Of a stretch of DNA of 38,137 nt, positions 16,855 to 28,553 are shown one piece after another. Each line of letters starts with the position of its first letter. Position 1 is the first letter of the stretch. A model generated the notes under the pieces. It saw nothing but the letters and a program-made list of their open reading frames with translations, was not told where the DNA came from and did no database searches. The translations under genes were made by a program, and so were the position numbers. The DNA is from Mesorhizobium sp. B4-1-3 (lineage in GTDB: Bacteria; Pseudomonadota; Alphaproteobacteria; Rhizobiales; Rhizobiaceae), in the NCBI RefSeq assembly GCF_006439355.1, contig NZ_VFTG01000038.1, forward strand, positions 1 through 38,137, written 5' to 3'.

Positions 16855-17751
16855 ATGTCTTCGCACACCGATCACCAGAAGGGCCTCCTGATCACTGCCA
16901 TCGGCGGACTCGTGTTGAGCATCGATATTCCGCTGATCCGGCTTGCCCATGGCGAGGCCTGGACCATCCTTTTGCTGCGCACGAGTTGCACCCTCGCGGC
17001 GGCACTGATCATGTGGGCCGTCTGGCGCTCGTACAGCAAGGACGCGCCGCAGCTCATACCTGGCTGGTCGGGGCTGATCGTGGCCGTAATTTACGGGCTC
17101 GGCGCGGTCGCCTTCATGACGGCCGTCTACCATACCTCGACCGCCGACCTGGTTTTCATCCTGGCCTTCAACACCGTGTTCGCGGCGCTGCTGTCATGGC
17201 TCTTCCTGAAGGAGCGGCCGCGGCCCCTGACCTTGGCGGCAATGGCCCTGATGATTGTCGGAGTCGCCATTATCGTCGGCGATTCCGTCGGGACAGGATA
17301 TCTGTTCGGCGACATGATGGCATTGTGCTCGGCCTTCCTGATTGCCTGCGCCATCACCATCTCTCGCGCCAGCGGCAAGGACATGGGCTTTACCGCGCTG
17401 ATCGGCGTGATCCTGCCTTTTGCGGTAGCGGCGTTCATGGTCTCCAGGACCGGCTTTCAGGTGGAGGCGCCGTGGTGGATCATCTTGAATGGCGGGGTCG
17501 TCATGCCGATCGCGTTCTTCTGTCTCGCCAACGGGCCGAAATACATCTCGGGCGCGGAAGTCGCGATGTTCTATCTCCTGGAAACGGTGCTGGCGCCGGT
17601 CTGGGTGTGGATGATCTTTGCCGAGACACCCTCACGCAACAGCCTGATCGGCGGCGCTATCATGATCGTCACGCTGGTGGCGCACTCCCTCTGGCAATTG
17701 CATGAGGGCCGCAAGCGCCGAAGCGACCTGGCCGTGCATCATCCCGCCTGA
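16855..17751 (+). CDS. EamA/DMT-family transporter
   Basis: This 298-residue inner-membrane protein has ten hydrophobic segments arranged as two EamA repeats. Clear family signals are the end of the first repeat, ADLVFILAFNTVFAALLSWLFLKERPRPLTLAAMALMIVGVAII, and the second, GAEVAMFYLLETVLAPVWVWMIFAETPSRNSLIGGAIMI. Exporters of this type move metabolites or amino acids; the substrate is not known. ATG 16855 follows a weak GAGAACG. Its last 13 bp overlap the convergent AI-2E permease gene. Confidence 0.9.
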   Translation: MSSHTDHQKGLLITAIGGLVLSIDIPLIRLAHGEAWTILLLRTSCTLAAALIMWAVWRSYSKDAPQLIPGWSGLIVAVIYGLGAVAFMTAVYHTSTADLVFILAFNTVFAALLSWLFLKERPRPLTLAAMALMIVGVAIIVGDSVGTGYLFGDMMALCSAFLIACAITISRASGKDMGFTALIGVILPFAVAAFMVSRTGFQVEAPWWIILNGGVVMPIAFFCLANGPKYISGAEVAMFYLLETVLAPVWVWMIFAETPSRNSLIGGAIMIVTLVAHSLWQLHEGRKRRSDLAVHHPA

Positions 17752-18968
17752 ATTTTCCTCGGTTCGGCGGCCGCCTCGATCCGCGGCGGCGCGCCTGCCT
17801 CGTCGACGACAGGCGGACTCTCGTCCATCAATTCGACCTCGCGCAGCCATTCGCGCCAGATGGCGACGAGCAGCGCCATCAGCACCGGGCCGATGAACAG
17901 GCCGAGGAAGCCCATCGTCTTGACGCCGCCGATCAGGCCGAAAAAGGTCGGCAGGAAGGGCAGCTTGATCGGGCCGCCGACCAGCTTGGGCCGCAGCGTC
18001 TTGTCAACGATGAAGAGCTCGACCGCGCCCCAGATGAACAGGGCCGCGCCGGCGAAAAGCTTGCCGCTGGCGGCGAGGTAGATCGACACCAGGGTGAAGG
18101 AGAGCGGCGCGCCGCCCGGAATCAGCGCCATGATGCCGGTGAGCGCGCCGAGCGTGACCGGCGACGGCACGCCCGCGAGCCAGTAGGCGATGCCCAACAC
18201 CAGGCCCTCGCCGATGGCGATGATGGTCATGCCCGTCACGGTCGAGGAAATGGTTGCGGGCACGACGCGCGAGATTCGCTCCCAGCGCGTCGGCAGGATG
18301 CGCTCGCCGAGGCGATCGATCTGGGCTGCGAAAGACTCGCCGTCGCGATAGGCGAAGAACAGCGCGATCATCATGAACAGAAGCGTCAGCATCAGGCTGA
18401 AGGCGCTGCCGCCGGCGGCCAAGGCGCCGCGATAGATACTGCCGATGTTGGAGCCGCTGATCAGCTGAATCAACTCGCCGATGCCGCCTGGATGGCCGAG
18501 ATAGCCCGTCCACTGGTCGTTCAGCCACTCGCCGACCACCGGCATGGTGGCAATCCAACCCGGTGTCACGGCGCCGTGCCGATTGGTCTCGATCGCCCAG
18601 GTGACCCACTCGCGCAGCTCGTTGATGGTGTAGGTGCCGGCAAGCGCGATCGGCACCACCAGGAAGGTGAGGATGAAAAGGATCGCCAAAGTCGCGCCGA
18701 CCGTGCGGTTGCCGCCGACGCCAACGAGCAGCCGGCGGTAGAGCGGCCAGCTGGCGAAGGCGATGACGAGCGCCGCCAGCACCGGGAACAGGAAGCCGTG
18801 GAAGAAATAGACGCCGGCGGCGACGATCAGCACCAGGAGCCAGCGCGCCGCCGACAGCGGCGGGATGACGGCCGCCCTCAGCGGCGTCGACAGGCCGAAC
18901 AGGCGCTGCCCCGGCTTCTGGATTTCAGCCCGCTTCAATCCGGTGTTTCTCCCTGCCCGATGGTTCAT
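17739..18968 (-). CDS. AI-2E family (PerM/YdiK-like) transporter
   Basis: This 409-residue protein has the AI-2E/UPF0118 topology: two hydrophobic segments near the N-terminus, a long central region (about 105-180), then clustered helices. LALIPGGAPLSFTLV and the region VDKTLRPKLVGGPIKLPFLPTFFGLIGGVKTMGFLGLFIGPVLMAL are the conserved family core. Members include putative AI-2 exporters and Na+/H+ antiporters, so the name does not fix the substrate. A variable hydrophilic tail of about 35 residues ends the protein. No partner gene is evident. Confidence 0.9.
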   Translation of the reverse strand: MNHRAGRNTGLKRAEIQKPGQRLFGLSTPLRAAVIPPLSAARWLLVLIVAAGVYFFHGFLFPVLAALVIAFASWPLYRRLLVGVGGNRTVGATLAILFILTFLVVPIALAGTYTINELREWVTWAIETNRHGAVTPGWIATMPVVGEWLNDQWTGYLGHPGGIGELIQLISGSNIGSIYRGALAAGGSAFSLMLTLLFMMIALFFAYRDGESFAAQIDRLGERILPTRWERISRVVPATISSTVTGMTIIAIGEGLVLGIAYWLAGVPSPVTLGALTGIMALIPGGAPLSFTLVSIYLAASGKLFAGAALFIWGAVELFIVDKTLRPKLVGGPIKLPFLPTFFGLIGGVKTMGFLGLFIGPVLMALLVAIWREWLREVELMDESPPVVDEAGAPPRIEAAAEPRKIQAG

Positions 18969-19027
18969 GGCAGCTTATGCCCCATCATAGTGCAGCAATC
19001 ATGACGATAGTCCAAATGGCCACTTCT

Positions 19028-19210
19028 CCTTCTCCCGTTGTGGGAGAAGGGGATCGGCGCGCAGCGTCGAGACGGATGAGGGGTGCTCCAGCGGAGTGAG
19101 ACGCCAAAACATCCAAGGAATTTAGCCGCTTACGTCCGAAAGGTCGCGATCCTTCCGACACCTCATCGGCCGAGCTTCGCTCGTCCACCTTCTCCCCTAA
19201 GGGGAGAAGG
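19028..19210. repeat. Two rhizobial CCTTCTCCC palindrome units
   Basis: Unit one is CCTTCTCCC/GGGAGAAGG (19028-19036, 19042-19050; loop GTTGT). Unit two is CCTTCTCCCC/GGGGAGAAGG (19188-19197, 19201-19210; loop TAA). Each carries the associated GATGAGG or CCTCATCGG tract, in opposite orientation, so the block is a mosaic like that at 2259-2436. It lies between the permease start and the parC stop and may end parC transcription. No gene is seen in this 250-bp gap. Confidence 0.75.
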
Positions 19211-19221
19211 AAAAGGCCGCG

Positions 19222-21477
<2,256 letters not shown>

Positions 21478-21910
21478 AGATTTGGACTAGCCGAGCGGGT
21501 GATTCGCGGCAAGCGCCGCGTGAAGATCAGCGCATTCGCCGCGGTCGTGGACATGCAGCCGGAGACATGCAGCCGGCGGTGTGAAGGATTTCACGGAAGC
21601 GGCGCCGCGACGGCTGCAATTTGCCCCCCGATCTGCAACAGGCTGCGGCGGTTCCACGTCGCCGGCCAACATCGATCCGTTACATGCGGCCGCTATCTGG
21701 CAATGCAACGCGTTGTCGGAGGAAAGCCGCGGTCTTCATGACAAATTCACCGCATCGGGCAAAGGCTGCCGAGCGCAGTTTGCTTTTCATCGCCGTTTTC
21801 GACAAATGTGCCGGGACATGCCTTTTTCCCGTCCCGTTCGTCACGGAATGGTGATGGAGCAGGTTTCAAAACAAATTTAATCATAGCCAAATCAGGACAG
21901 GGAACTCGCC
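21478..21910. other. Divergent intergenic region, parC / exported protein
   Basis: No gene is supported in these 433 bp. A 13-base motif, GACATGCAGCCGG, is repeated in tandem at 21550-21562 and 21564-21576. The last 50 bp before 21911 are AT-rich (about 21865-21895) and probably hold the promoter of the exported-protein gene. I see no RNA gene or clear operator. Confidence 0.5.
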
Positions 21911-23101
21911 ATGACGATCCAACGCTCAACGCTCAAGAAATTGGCTTTTTCGACCTTTCTGCTGACGCTGCCGCTCAATGCCGCCTTCGCTGCCGATCCG
22001 GCGGTGGCCGAGCGCATCAAGGCAGCGCTTGCCGCCCAGGGTGTCGACATTTCCTGGACCGGCGTCTCCGGCGACGATACGAACGCCGTGCTGCAGGGCG
22101 TTTCCATCAAGCCGGCGGCCGAAAAGGAAGCACTGCCGATCGGCGACGTGAAGCTGGAAGGGGTCAGCGAAGCCAATGGCGGCTATGAGATCGCCACCGT
22201 CTCGACCTCGCCTTTCGAGCACAGCAAGGACGGCGTGACGCTCAATCTCAGCCCGGTGGTCATCCACGACATGAAGGTCCCGGCCGAAGGCGGCACCGAT
22301 CCGCTCGGCTCGCTGATGATGTACAAGTCGGCGGAACTCTCCAACATGACGGTCAAGGTCGGCGACAAGACGGCGTTCGCGATGGACGGGCTTGCCGTCC
22401 AGATCACCCCGCCGGCCGACGGCAAGGCGATGGACTTCACCGCCAACACCCAAAAATTCACCGCAGATCTCTCGCTGGTCGACGATCCGAAATCGAAGGA
22501 AGCGATCGAGGCGCTCGGTTACCAGAACATCTCGGGCAACATTGCGATGGTCGGCACCTGGCAGCCGAGCGACGGCAAGATGGAGCTGTCGAAATATGAC
22601 ATCTCGGTCGAGAACGCCGGCACGCTTGGCATGACCTTCAACCTCGGCGGCTATACGCTCGACTTCATAAAGTCGATGCAGGCCATGCAGAAGCAACTCG
22701 CCTCGCAGCCGGAAGGCGCCGACAAATCGGCGCAGGGCATGGCCATGCTCGGCCTGATGCAGCAGCTCTCCTTCAACGGAGCTTCGATCCGCTACAAGGA
22801 CGATTCGCTGATCGGCAAGGTGCTCGACTATGTCGGCAAGCAGCAGGGCATGTCGGCCAAGGACATAGCCAACCAGGCCAAGGCGATCGTGCCGTTCGGC
22901 ATGGCGCAGCTCAACAATCCTGAGCTGACGGCCGAGGTGTCGGCTGCCGTCAACACCTTCCTCGACGATCCGAAGAGCCTGGAAATTTCAGCCGAGCCGC
23001 CGTCGTCCGTGCCGTTCGCGCTGATCATGGCCGGCGCCATGTCCAACCCGCTCGACCTGCCCAAGACGCTCGGCGTCAAGGTCAAGGCGAACCAGGACTG
23101 A
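21911..23101 (+). CDS. Exported protein of unknown function (396 residues)
   Basis: The N-terminus is a clear Sec signal peptide: MTIQRSTLKKLAF, a hydrophobic core STFLLTLPLNAAF, and a predicted cut after AFA at residue 27. The mature protein alternates short beta-like segments with Asp/Gly turns and contains no cysteine, suggesting a periplasmic or outer-membrane-facing beta-rich protein. A helical section at about 258-300 (SMQAMQKQLASQPEGADKSA) is rich in Met and Gln. No enzyme motif is visible and I do not recognise the family. AGGACAGGGA precedes the ATG, and a strong terminator follows 20 bp after the stop, so it is a single-gene unit. Confidence 0.8.
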   Translation: MTIQRSTLKKLAFSTFLLTLPLNAAFAADPAVAERIKAALAAQGVDISWTGVSGDDTNAVLQGVSIKPAAEKEALPIGDVKLEGVSEANGGYEIATVSTSPFEHSKDGVTLNLSPVVIHDMKVPAEGGTDPLGSLMMYKSAELSNMTVKVGDKTAFAMDGLAVQITPPADGKAMDFTANTQKFTADLSLVDDPKSKEAIEALGYQNISGNIAMVGTWQPSDGKMELSKYDISVENAGTLGMTFNLGGYTLDFIKSMQAMQKQLASQPEGADKSAQGMAMLGLMQQLSFNGASIRYKDDSLIGKVLDYVGKQQGMSAKDIANQAKAIVPFGMAQLNNPELTAEVSAAVNTFLDDPKSLEISAEPPSSVPFALIMAGAMSNPLDLPKTLGVKVKANQD

Positions 23102-23120
23102 TCGGGAGACATGCTCGAAC

Positions 23121-23150
23121 AAAAGCCCGGCAGCGATGCCGGGCTTTTTT
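23121..23150 (+). terminator. Intrinsic terminator after the exported-protein gene
   Basis: AAAAGCCCGGC, loop AGCGAT, GCCGGGCTTTTTT. The stem is 7 GC pairs extended by A-T pairs and ends in six T. It is placed 20 bp beyond the stop codon at 23101 and may also act on the convergent aspS transcript through its A tract. Confidence 0.92.
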
Positions 23151-23194
23151 GTCGGTCCGATTCGCCGAGAGGAAAAAAGGCTTGGCTCTGGGTC

Positions 23195-24991
23195 CTAGCC
23201 TTCCTTCTTCGCCACCGCCACGCGCAGCGACAGCTCGCGCAGCTGCTGTGCGGTCGCTTCCGACGGCGCGTTCATCAAAAGGTCGTAAGCCTGCTGGTTC
23301 ATCGGGAACATGGTGATCTCGCGCAGGTTCTTGGCTCCGACGAGCAGCATGACGATGCGGTCGACCCCGGCCGCCATACCGCCATGCGGCGGCGCGCCGT
23401 ACTGGAAGGCGCGGTAGAGGCCGCCGAAGCGCTCTTCCACCGTCGCGCGGTCGAGACCAACCATCTCGAAGGCCTTGACCATGGTTTCCGGCAGGTGGTT
23501 ACGGATACCGCCCGACGCGATCTCGAATCCGTTGCAGACCATGTCGTACTGGAACGCCTTGATGCCAAGCGGCTCCTGGCCGTTCAGCGCATCGATGCCG
23601 CCCTGCGGCATGGAGAATGGATTGTGGGCGAAGTCGATCTTCTTCTCGTCCTCGTTCCATTCGAAGAACGGGAAGTCGACGATCCAGCAGAGCTCGAAAC
23701 GCTCGCGGTCGACGAGGTTCAGCTCCTCGCCGGCGCGCGTGCGCGCGGCGCCCGCGAAAGAGACGAACTTCTTCGGGTCGCCGGCGACGAAGAAGGCGGC
23801 ATCGCCATCGGCGAGGCCGAGCTGCTGGCGGATCGCCTCGGTGCGCTCCTCGCCGATGTTCTTGGCGATCGGACCGGCGCCTTCGAGCTTCTCGCCTTCC
23901 TTGCGCCAGAAGATGTAGCCCAGCCCGGGCTGACCCTCGCCTTGCGCCCAGGAATTCATGCGGTCGCAGAAAGCGCGGCTGCCGCCGGTCTTGGCGGGAA
24001 CGGCCCAGACCTCTGCCTTCGCGTCGTTGGCGAGGATGTTGGCGAACACCTTGAAGCCGGAATCCCGGAAATGATCCGAGACCGCCTGCATCTCGATCGG
24101 GTTGCGCAGGTCCGGCTTGTCGGTGCCGTAAGTGCGCATCGCCTCGTCATAGGGGATACGGCGGAATTTCTGCGTCACCGGCTTGCCGGCGGCGAAAGTC
24201 TCGAAGACGCCGCGAAGGACCGGCTCCATGGTGGAGAGCACGTCGTCCTGCTCGACGAAGCTCATCTCGAGGTCGAGTTGGTAGAATTCGCCCGGCAGAC
24301 GGTCGGCGCGCGGGTCCTCGTCGCGGAAGCAGGGCGCGATCTGGAAATAGCGGTCGAAGCCTGAGACCATGATCAGCTGCTTGTATTGCTGCGGCGCCTG
24401 TGGCAGCGCATAGAAGGTGCCGGGATGAATGCGCGACGGCACCAGGAAGTCACGCGCGCCTTCGGGCGAGGACGCGGTCAGGATCGGCGTCGAGAACTCG
24501 GTGAAGCCGATCTCGCCCATGCGCTTGCGCATCTCGGCGATGATTTTTGTCCGCGCCACGATATTCCGGTGCAGCGTCTCGCGGCGCAAATCGAGGAAGC
24601 GGTATTTCAGGCGAATGTCTTCGGGGTACTCCGGCTCGCCGAAAACGGGGAGCGGCAGTTCCTTGGCCGCCGACAGCACTTCGATCTCGCGCGCGAAAAT
24701 CTCGATCTCGCCGGTCGGCAGGTTCGCATTGACGGTTTCCGGCAGGCGCGCCTTGACCTCGCCGTCGACGCGGATCACCCATTCGCCGCGCACGGTCTCA
24801 GCGACCTTAAAGGCCGGCGAATCCGGATCGACGACGATCTGGGTCAGGCCGTAATGGTCGCGCAGATCGATGAAGAGCAGGCCGCCATGGTCGCGCACGC
24901 GATGCACCCAGCCCGACAGACGAACGGAATTGCCGACGTCGCTCTTTCTCAACTGGGCACAGGTATGGCTGCGGTAACGGTGCGTGGTCAT
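23195..24991 (-). CDS. aspS: Aspartyl-tRNA synthetase
   Basis: This 598-residue bacterial-type AspRS has an N-terminal OB anticodon domain (about 1-105), the class II core with motif 2 FRDEDPRADR (222-231) and motif 3 in GGMAAGVDRIVMLL (about 537-550), and a GAD insertion between them. The anticodon domain reads GWVHRVRDHGG with His35 where E. coli has RDLG; this His is associated with non-discriminating AspRS, which also charges tRNA-Asn for amidation by GatCAB. That role is inferred. ATG 24991 (MTTHRYRSHTCAQL) is preferred over upstream frame extension because it starts right at the conserved domain. Confidence 0.96.
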   Translation of the reverse strand: MTTHRYRSHTCAQLRKSDVGNSVRLSGWVHRVRDHGGLLFIDLRDHYGLTQIVVDPDSPAFKVAETVRGEWVIRVDGEVKARLPETVNANLPTGEIEIFAREIEVLSAAKELPLPVFGEPEYPEDIRLKYRFLDLRRETLHRNIVARTKIIAEMRKRMGEIGFTEFSTPILTASSPEGARDFLVPSRIHPGTFYALPQAPQQYKQLIMVSGFDRYFQIAPCFRDEDPRADRLPGEFYQLDLEMSFVEQDDVLSTMEPVLRGVFETFAAGKPVTQKFRRIPYDEAMRTYGTDKPDLRNPIEMQAVSDHFRDSGFKVFANILANDAKAEVWAVPAKTGGSRAFCDRMNSWAQGEGQPGLGYIFWRKEGEKLEGAGPIAKNIGEERTEAIRQQLGLADGDAAFFVAGDPKKFVSFAGAARTRAGEELNLVDRERFELCWIVDFPFFEWNEDEKKIDFAHNPFSMPQGGIDALNGQEPLGIKAFQYDMVCNGFEIASGGIRNHLPETMVKAFEMVGLDRATVEERFGGLYRAFQYGAPPHGGMAAGVDRIVMLLVGAKNLREITMFPMNQQAYDLLMNAPSEATAQQLRELSLRVAVAKKEG

Positions 24992-25105
24992 GGGTAAAGT
25001 CCGGAAATTGCGGGCGTCGGCCCGGCTCGAAAATTGGCGCGAAAAGCGCATGAGAGGCCGGCTTTGTCAAGGCAAGCGGTCACACAGACGCGCCGCTGCG
25101 ACCGT

Positions 25106-25864
25106 TCAGGCAAAGTGGACTTGCGCGCCCTGGCTTTGGAAATCGGCCAGCGTGGCGGCGGGTGCTGTCCTTTCCACCACGAGATGGCGGATCGCATCCG
25201 CCCCCGCCACGCGATAGGGCGCGGCGGTGGCGAGCTTGTCGTTGGTGACGGCAATGGCGATGCCGGCGCTGTTTTTCACCATGGCGCGCTTCACCTCGGC
25301 TTCGGCCGAATCGAAGGCGGTGACGCCGCGCGCGACATCGAGCCCGCAGGAGCCCAGAAAGAACAGATCGGCGCCGAACTGCGCCACGGCGGCAAGCGTG
25401 TCGGCGCCCACGCAGGTGCCGAGATTGGGCACATAGCGGCCGCCGAGCATGATCAGTTCGACCAAAGGGCGATCGACCAGCGCCGAGGCGACGCCCAGCG
25501 AATTGGTGGCAATAGTCAGTTCCATGTCGCGCGGGATAGCCCTGGCGATCGCCTCGTTGGTGGTGCCGCCGTCGATGAACAAAGATTGCCCGGCGCTCAA
25601 CAGCCCAACCGCCGCCCTGGCGAGCCGCGTTTTTTCCTCGACCGCATGACGGCTGCGCTGGCTGAGCGTCGCGGCGGCAAAAGGCGCGGAGGCCACCGCG
25701 CCGCCATAGACGCGGCGCAACTGCCCGGCCTTGGCCAATTCCCTGAGATCGCGTCGCACCGTGTCTTCCGAGACGCCGAAACGGCTAGCAAGCTCGCCGG
25801 CCAGCACCTTTCCATCCGCCGCAAGCTGGTCGCGAATAAGTTGATGGCGTTCCTCGGTGAGCAT
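25106..25864 (-). CDS. DeoR-family transcriptional regulator
   Basis: This 252-residue protein has the DeoR winged helix (ERHQLIRDQLAADGKVLAGELASRFGVSEDTVRRDLRELAKAGQLRRVYGGAV, residues about 4-57) and a DeoRC sugar-phosphate sensor domain with the FIDGGTTNEAIARAI and GADTLAAVAQFGADLFFLGSCGLD motifs. ATG 25864 is taken because GGGA stands six bases upstream; ATG 25876 is the alternative. It is divergent from the MFS gene at 25982, which is its probable target. The ligand is unknown. Confidence 0.92.
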   Translation of the reverse strand: MLTEERHQLIRDQLAADGKVLAGELASRFGVSEDTVRRDLRELAKAGQLRRVYGGAVASAPFAAATLSQRSRHAVEEKTRLARAAVGLLSAGQSLFIDGGTTNEAIARAIPRDMELTIATNSLGVASALVDRPLVELIMLGGRYVPNLGTCVGADTLAAVAQFGADLFFLGSCGLDVARGVTAFDSAEAEVKRAMVKNSAGIAIAVTNDKLATAAPYRVAGADAIRHLVVERTAPAATLADFQSQGAQVHFA

Positions 25865-25882
25865 GCACGATCCCATTTATTT

Positions 25883-25898
25883 ATGCACGTTATTGCAT
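25883..25898. promoter_or_regulatory. Candidate DeoR operator
   Basis: ATGCA-CGTTAT-TGCAT is a 5-bp inverted repeat with a 6-bp spacer just upstream of the DeoR gene. TTATGCACG and TTATTGCATG can also be read as direct repeats, a form known for DeoR proteins. A further GTGCAAG follows near 25912. Binding is inferred from position. Confidence 0.45.
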
Positions 25899-25981
25899 GT
25901 TTTGCCTGATCGTGCAAGAAACAGAGGCGTGAGCGACCTCGGAGTTCGCCTGCCTTACTCCTTGTTGTTGGATTGTCCGCG

Positions 25982-27205
25982 ATGACGCTTGGCCTGAAAC
26001 TCGCTCCGCAGCACCGCGTCTATGCGGGCTTTGCGATCTATTCCTTCGCCATGGGCAACATCTTCCCGCGCCTGCCCGACATCAAGCGAGCCATGGGGAT
26101 CGAAGACGGCACGCTGGGGCTCGCCCTGATCGGCACGCCGATCGGCACCCTTATCGCGCTGACGCTGGCGACACCGATGCTGGAGCGCGTCGGCTTTCGC
26201 CGCGCGGTGCTGTGGCTGGTGCCGCTGCTTGGCCTCGCCTATGCCGTCGCGGTGCACGCGCCCGGCCCCGCCGCTCTGTTCCTGATGCTGCTCCCGGTCG
26301 GACTGATGATCGGCAGCATCGAGATCATCTTGAACGTCGAGGCCGACAGGACCGAGTTCCTTCTCAAACGCCGCATCATGAACCGGGCGCATTCGTTCTG
26401 GAGCATCGGTTTCTTCGGGGCCGGCCTGTTCGGCGGCGCGTGGGCGCATCTCGGCCTGTCGCCGCAACTGCATCTGGCGCTGGTGGTGCCGATGGTGGCG
26501 GTTGCGATGGCGCTGTTCCTCGGCGGCTTCGAACCGGCGCCCGCCCGCTTCGCCACGTCCGGCGACAAGGCGCCGATGTTCGCCCGGCCGACGCTGCCGA
26601 TCCTGATCCTCGTCGCGGTGACGCTGTCTGCCATGCTGATGGAAGGCGCCAGCATGGATTGGTCGGCAATTTATATGCGCACCGTGTTCGACTCAGGCCC
26701 GTTCGTCGCCGGGATCACGGTCGCACTGTTCGCCTTCTCGCAGGCCACGACACGCTTCTTCGCTGACAGCTTCGTCGATCGCTACTCGCCAAGCGACGTG
26801 GCGCGCGCGCTGTTGGCGACCACGATCGTCGGCGTCTTCATCGTCTTCTTCTCGCCCCTGCCCTTCATCTCGATGCTAGGCTTTGCGCTTCTGGGCATCG
26901 GCAGCAGCGCCATCTTCCCGTTGGCGATCTCGGCGGCGGCTCAGCGCACCGACCGCCCCGCGGCGATCAATGTCGCGGCTCTGTCGCAGATTTCATTCGT
27001 CGCCTTCCTGCTTGGCCCTCCGCTGCTCGGCTTCGTGTCCGATCATTGGGGCATCCGCTCGGCCTATGGCATCGGCGTACCGTTCATCGTGCTTAGCCTG
27101 GCGGCAGCGGGCGCGCTCGGCCGACGACCGTCGTCGAACGCAATACCGGACGGGACAGGATCCGGCTCGACAGGAGAGACCCCGGCGCGAGCTTATGAAG
27201 CATGA
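25982..27205 (+). CDS. MFS transporter (YbjJ-like)
   Basis: This 407-residue protein has 11-12 hydrophobic segments. Features are the N-terminal GNIFPRLPDIKRAMGIEDGTLGLALIGTPIG tract, typical of the YbjJ/fucose-permease-like MFS branch, SIEIILNVEADRTEF in mid-protein, and SAMLMEGASMDWSAIYMR at the start of the second half. These tracts also appear in members near sugar regulators. ATG 25982 is chosen; a TTG nine bases upstream is possible. No good ribosome binding site is seen. The divergent DeoR gene suggests a sugar or sugar-derivative substrate. Confidence 0.85.
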   Translation: MTLGLKLAPQHRVYAGFAIYSFAMGNIFPRLPDIKRAMGIEDGTLGLALIGTPIGTLIALTLATPMLERVGFRRAVLWLVPLLGLAYAVAVHAPGPAALFLMLLPVGLMIGSIEIILNVEADRTEFLLKRRIMNRAHSFWSIGFFGAGLFGGAWAHLGLSPQLHLALVVPMVAVAMALFLGGFEPAPARFATSGDKAPMFARPTLPILILVAVTLSAMLMEGASMDWSAIYMRTVFDSGPFVAGITVALFAFSQATTRFFADSFVDRYSPSDVARALLATTIVGVFIVFFSPLPFISMLGFALLGIGSSAIFPLAISAAAQRTDRPAAINVAALSQISFVAFLLGPPLLGFVSDHWGIRSAYGIGVPFIVLSLAAAGALGRRPSSNAIPDGTGSGSTGETPARAYEA

Positions 27206-27401
27206 ACGGCTCGCGCGGCAGCGTCACTTAGGGAGCTGGCCGCAGCCGATCGAGGGGGCATCGCGGGATGGCGCGCGGGCACGCGGTGCTATTTCGCACG
27301 GGAGAACCCGACGATCGAGCCGCCGCTTACGTCGCGGCGCTTGACGAAAGCGCGCGCGGCTGAAATTGAAAGAGGCCTAATACTGTGCCAAAAGCGATTT
27401 G

Positions 27402-28553
27402 ATGCGCGTCATCACCACACAAGAAGAACTCGAGAGCGTTATCGCGGCGTTCGAAAAGTCGGAATTCGTTACCGTCGATACCGAATTCATCCGCGAAACG
27501 ACCTTCTGGCCGATCCTTTGCCTGATCCAGATCGCCGCGCCTGGAATCGAGGCGCTTATCGATCCGTTGGCGCCCGGCATCGACCTGAAGCCGTTCTTCC
27601 GGCTCATGGCCAATGAAGCGGTGCTGAAGGTCTTCCACGCGGCACGCCAGGACATCGAAATCATCGTCCATCTCGGCGATCTGGTGCCGCATCCGGTGTT
27701 CGACACGCAGGTGGCGGCGATGGTCTGCGGCTTCGGCGACAGCGTTTCCTACGACCAGCTCGTGCAGAAGGTCACCGGAGCCCGGCTGGACAAGTCCTCG
27801 CGCTTCACGGACTGGCGGCACCGGCCGCTCTCCGACAAGCAGCTCGAATACGCGCTTGCCGACGTCACCCATCTGATCAAGGTCTACCAGCATCTCAGCG
27901 CCGAGCTGGAGCGCGAGGACCGCGGACATTGGCTCAACGAGGAGATGGACGTCCTCACCTCGCGCGAGACCTACGATCCGCACCCCGAGGACGCCTGGAA
28001 GCGGTTGAAGATGCGGCTGCGCAAACCGCAGGAGCTGGCGATCGTGCAGGCGGTGGCCGCCTGGCGCGAACGAGAGGCGCGCGAGCGCGACGTGCCGCGC
28101 GGCCGCGTGCTCAAGGACGATGCCATCTACGAGATCGCCCAACAGGCACCGCGCGATGCGGCCGCGCTCGGCAAGCTGCGCACCACGCCGAAAGGCTGGG
28201 AACGTTCTGCGACGGCAACGGCGCTGCTTGGCGCGGTCAACGCTGCCCTCGCCCTGCCGAAGGACGCGATGCCGAAACTGCCGAAAAGCGTGCAGCCGCC
28301 GGAGGGGTCGAGCGCGGCGGCGGAACTGCTCAAGGTGCTGCTCAGGATCGTCGCCGAGAAGGAAGGCGTCGCCACCAAGGTTCTGGCCTCCAGCGACGAT
28401 ATCGACCGCATAGCGGCCGAAGGCGACGAAGCCGAGGTAGCGGCGCTGCAGGGCTGGCGGCGCGCGGTTTTCGGCGAGCAGGCGCTGAGGCTGGTGCGCG
28501 GCGAGATCGGCATCAAGTTCGACAAGCGTAGGATCGCGGTGTTCGACCTCTAG
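27402..28553 (+). CDS. rnd: Ribonuclease D
   Basis: This 383-residue 3'-5' exoribonuclease processes tRNA 3' ends. The DEDDy exonuclease residues are visible: D26 and E28 in VDTEFIR, D84 in HAARQDIEI, and Y150 and D154 in EYALADVTHL. An HRDC domain follows at about 205-290 (KPQELAIVQAVAAWREREARERDVPRGRVLKDDAIYEIA) and then a second, weaker HRDC-like C-terminal region. ATG 27402 is taken; a TTG just before it is the only other option. The adjacency of rnd to aspS is common in rhizobia, here separated by the DeoR/MFS pair. Confidence 0.95.
   Translation: MRVITTQEELESVIAAFEKSEFVTVDTEFIRETTFWPILCLIQIAAPGIEALIDPLAPGIDLKPFFRLMANEAVLKVFHAARQDIEIIVHLGDLVPHPVFDTQVAAMVCGFGDSVSYDQLVQKVTGARLDKSSRFTDWRHRPLSDKQLEYALADVTHLIKVYQHLSAELEREDRGHWLNEEMDVLTSRETYDPHPEDAWKRLKMRLRKPQELAIVQAVAAWREREARERDVPRGRVLKDDAIYEIAQQAPRDAAALGKLRTTPKGWERSATATALLGAVNAALALPKDAMPKLPKSVQPPEGSSAAAELLKVLLRIVAEKEGVATKVLASSDDIDRIAAEGDEAEVAALQGWRRAVFGEQALRLVRGEIGIKFDKRRIAVFDL

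Noticed and set aside
23111..24364. A 417-codon plus-strand frame opposite aspS
   Set aside because: Antisense shadow that also crosses the terminator at 23121-23150.
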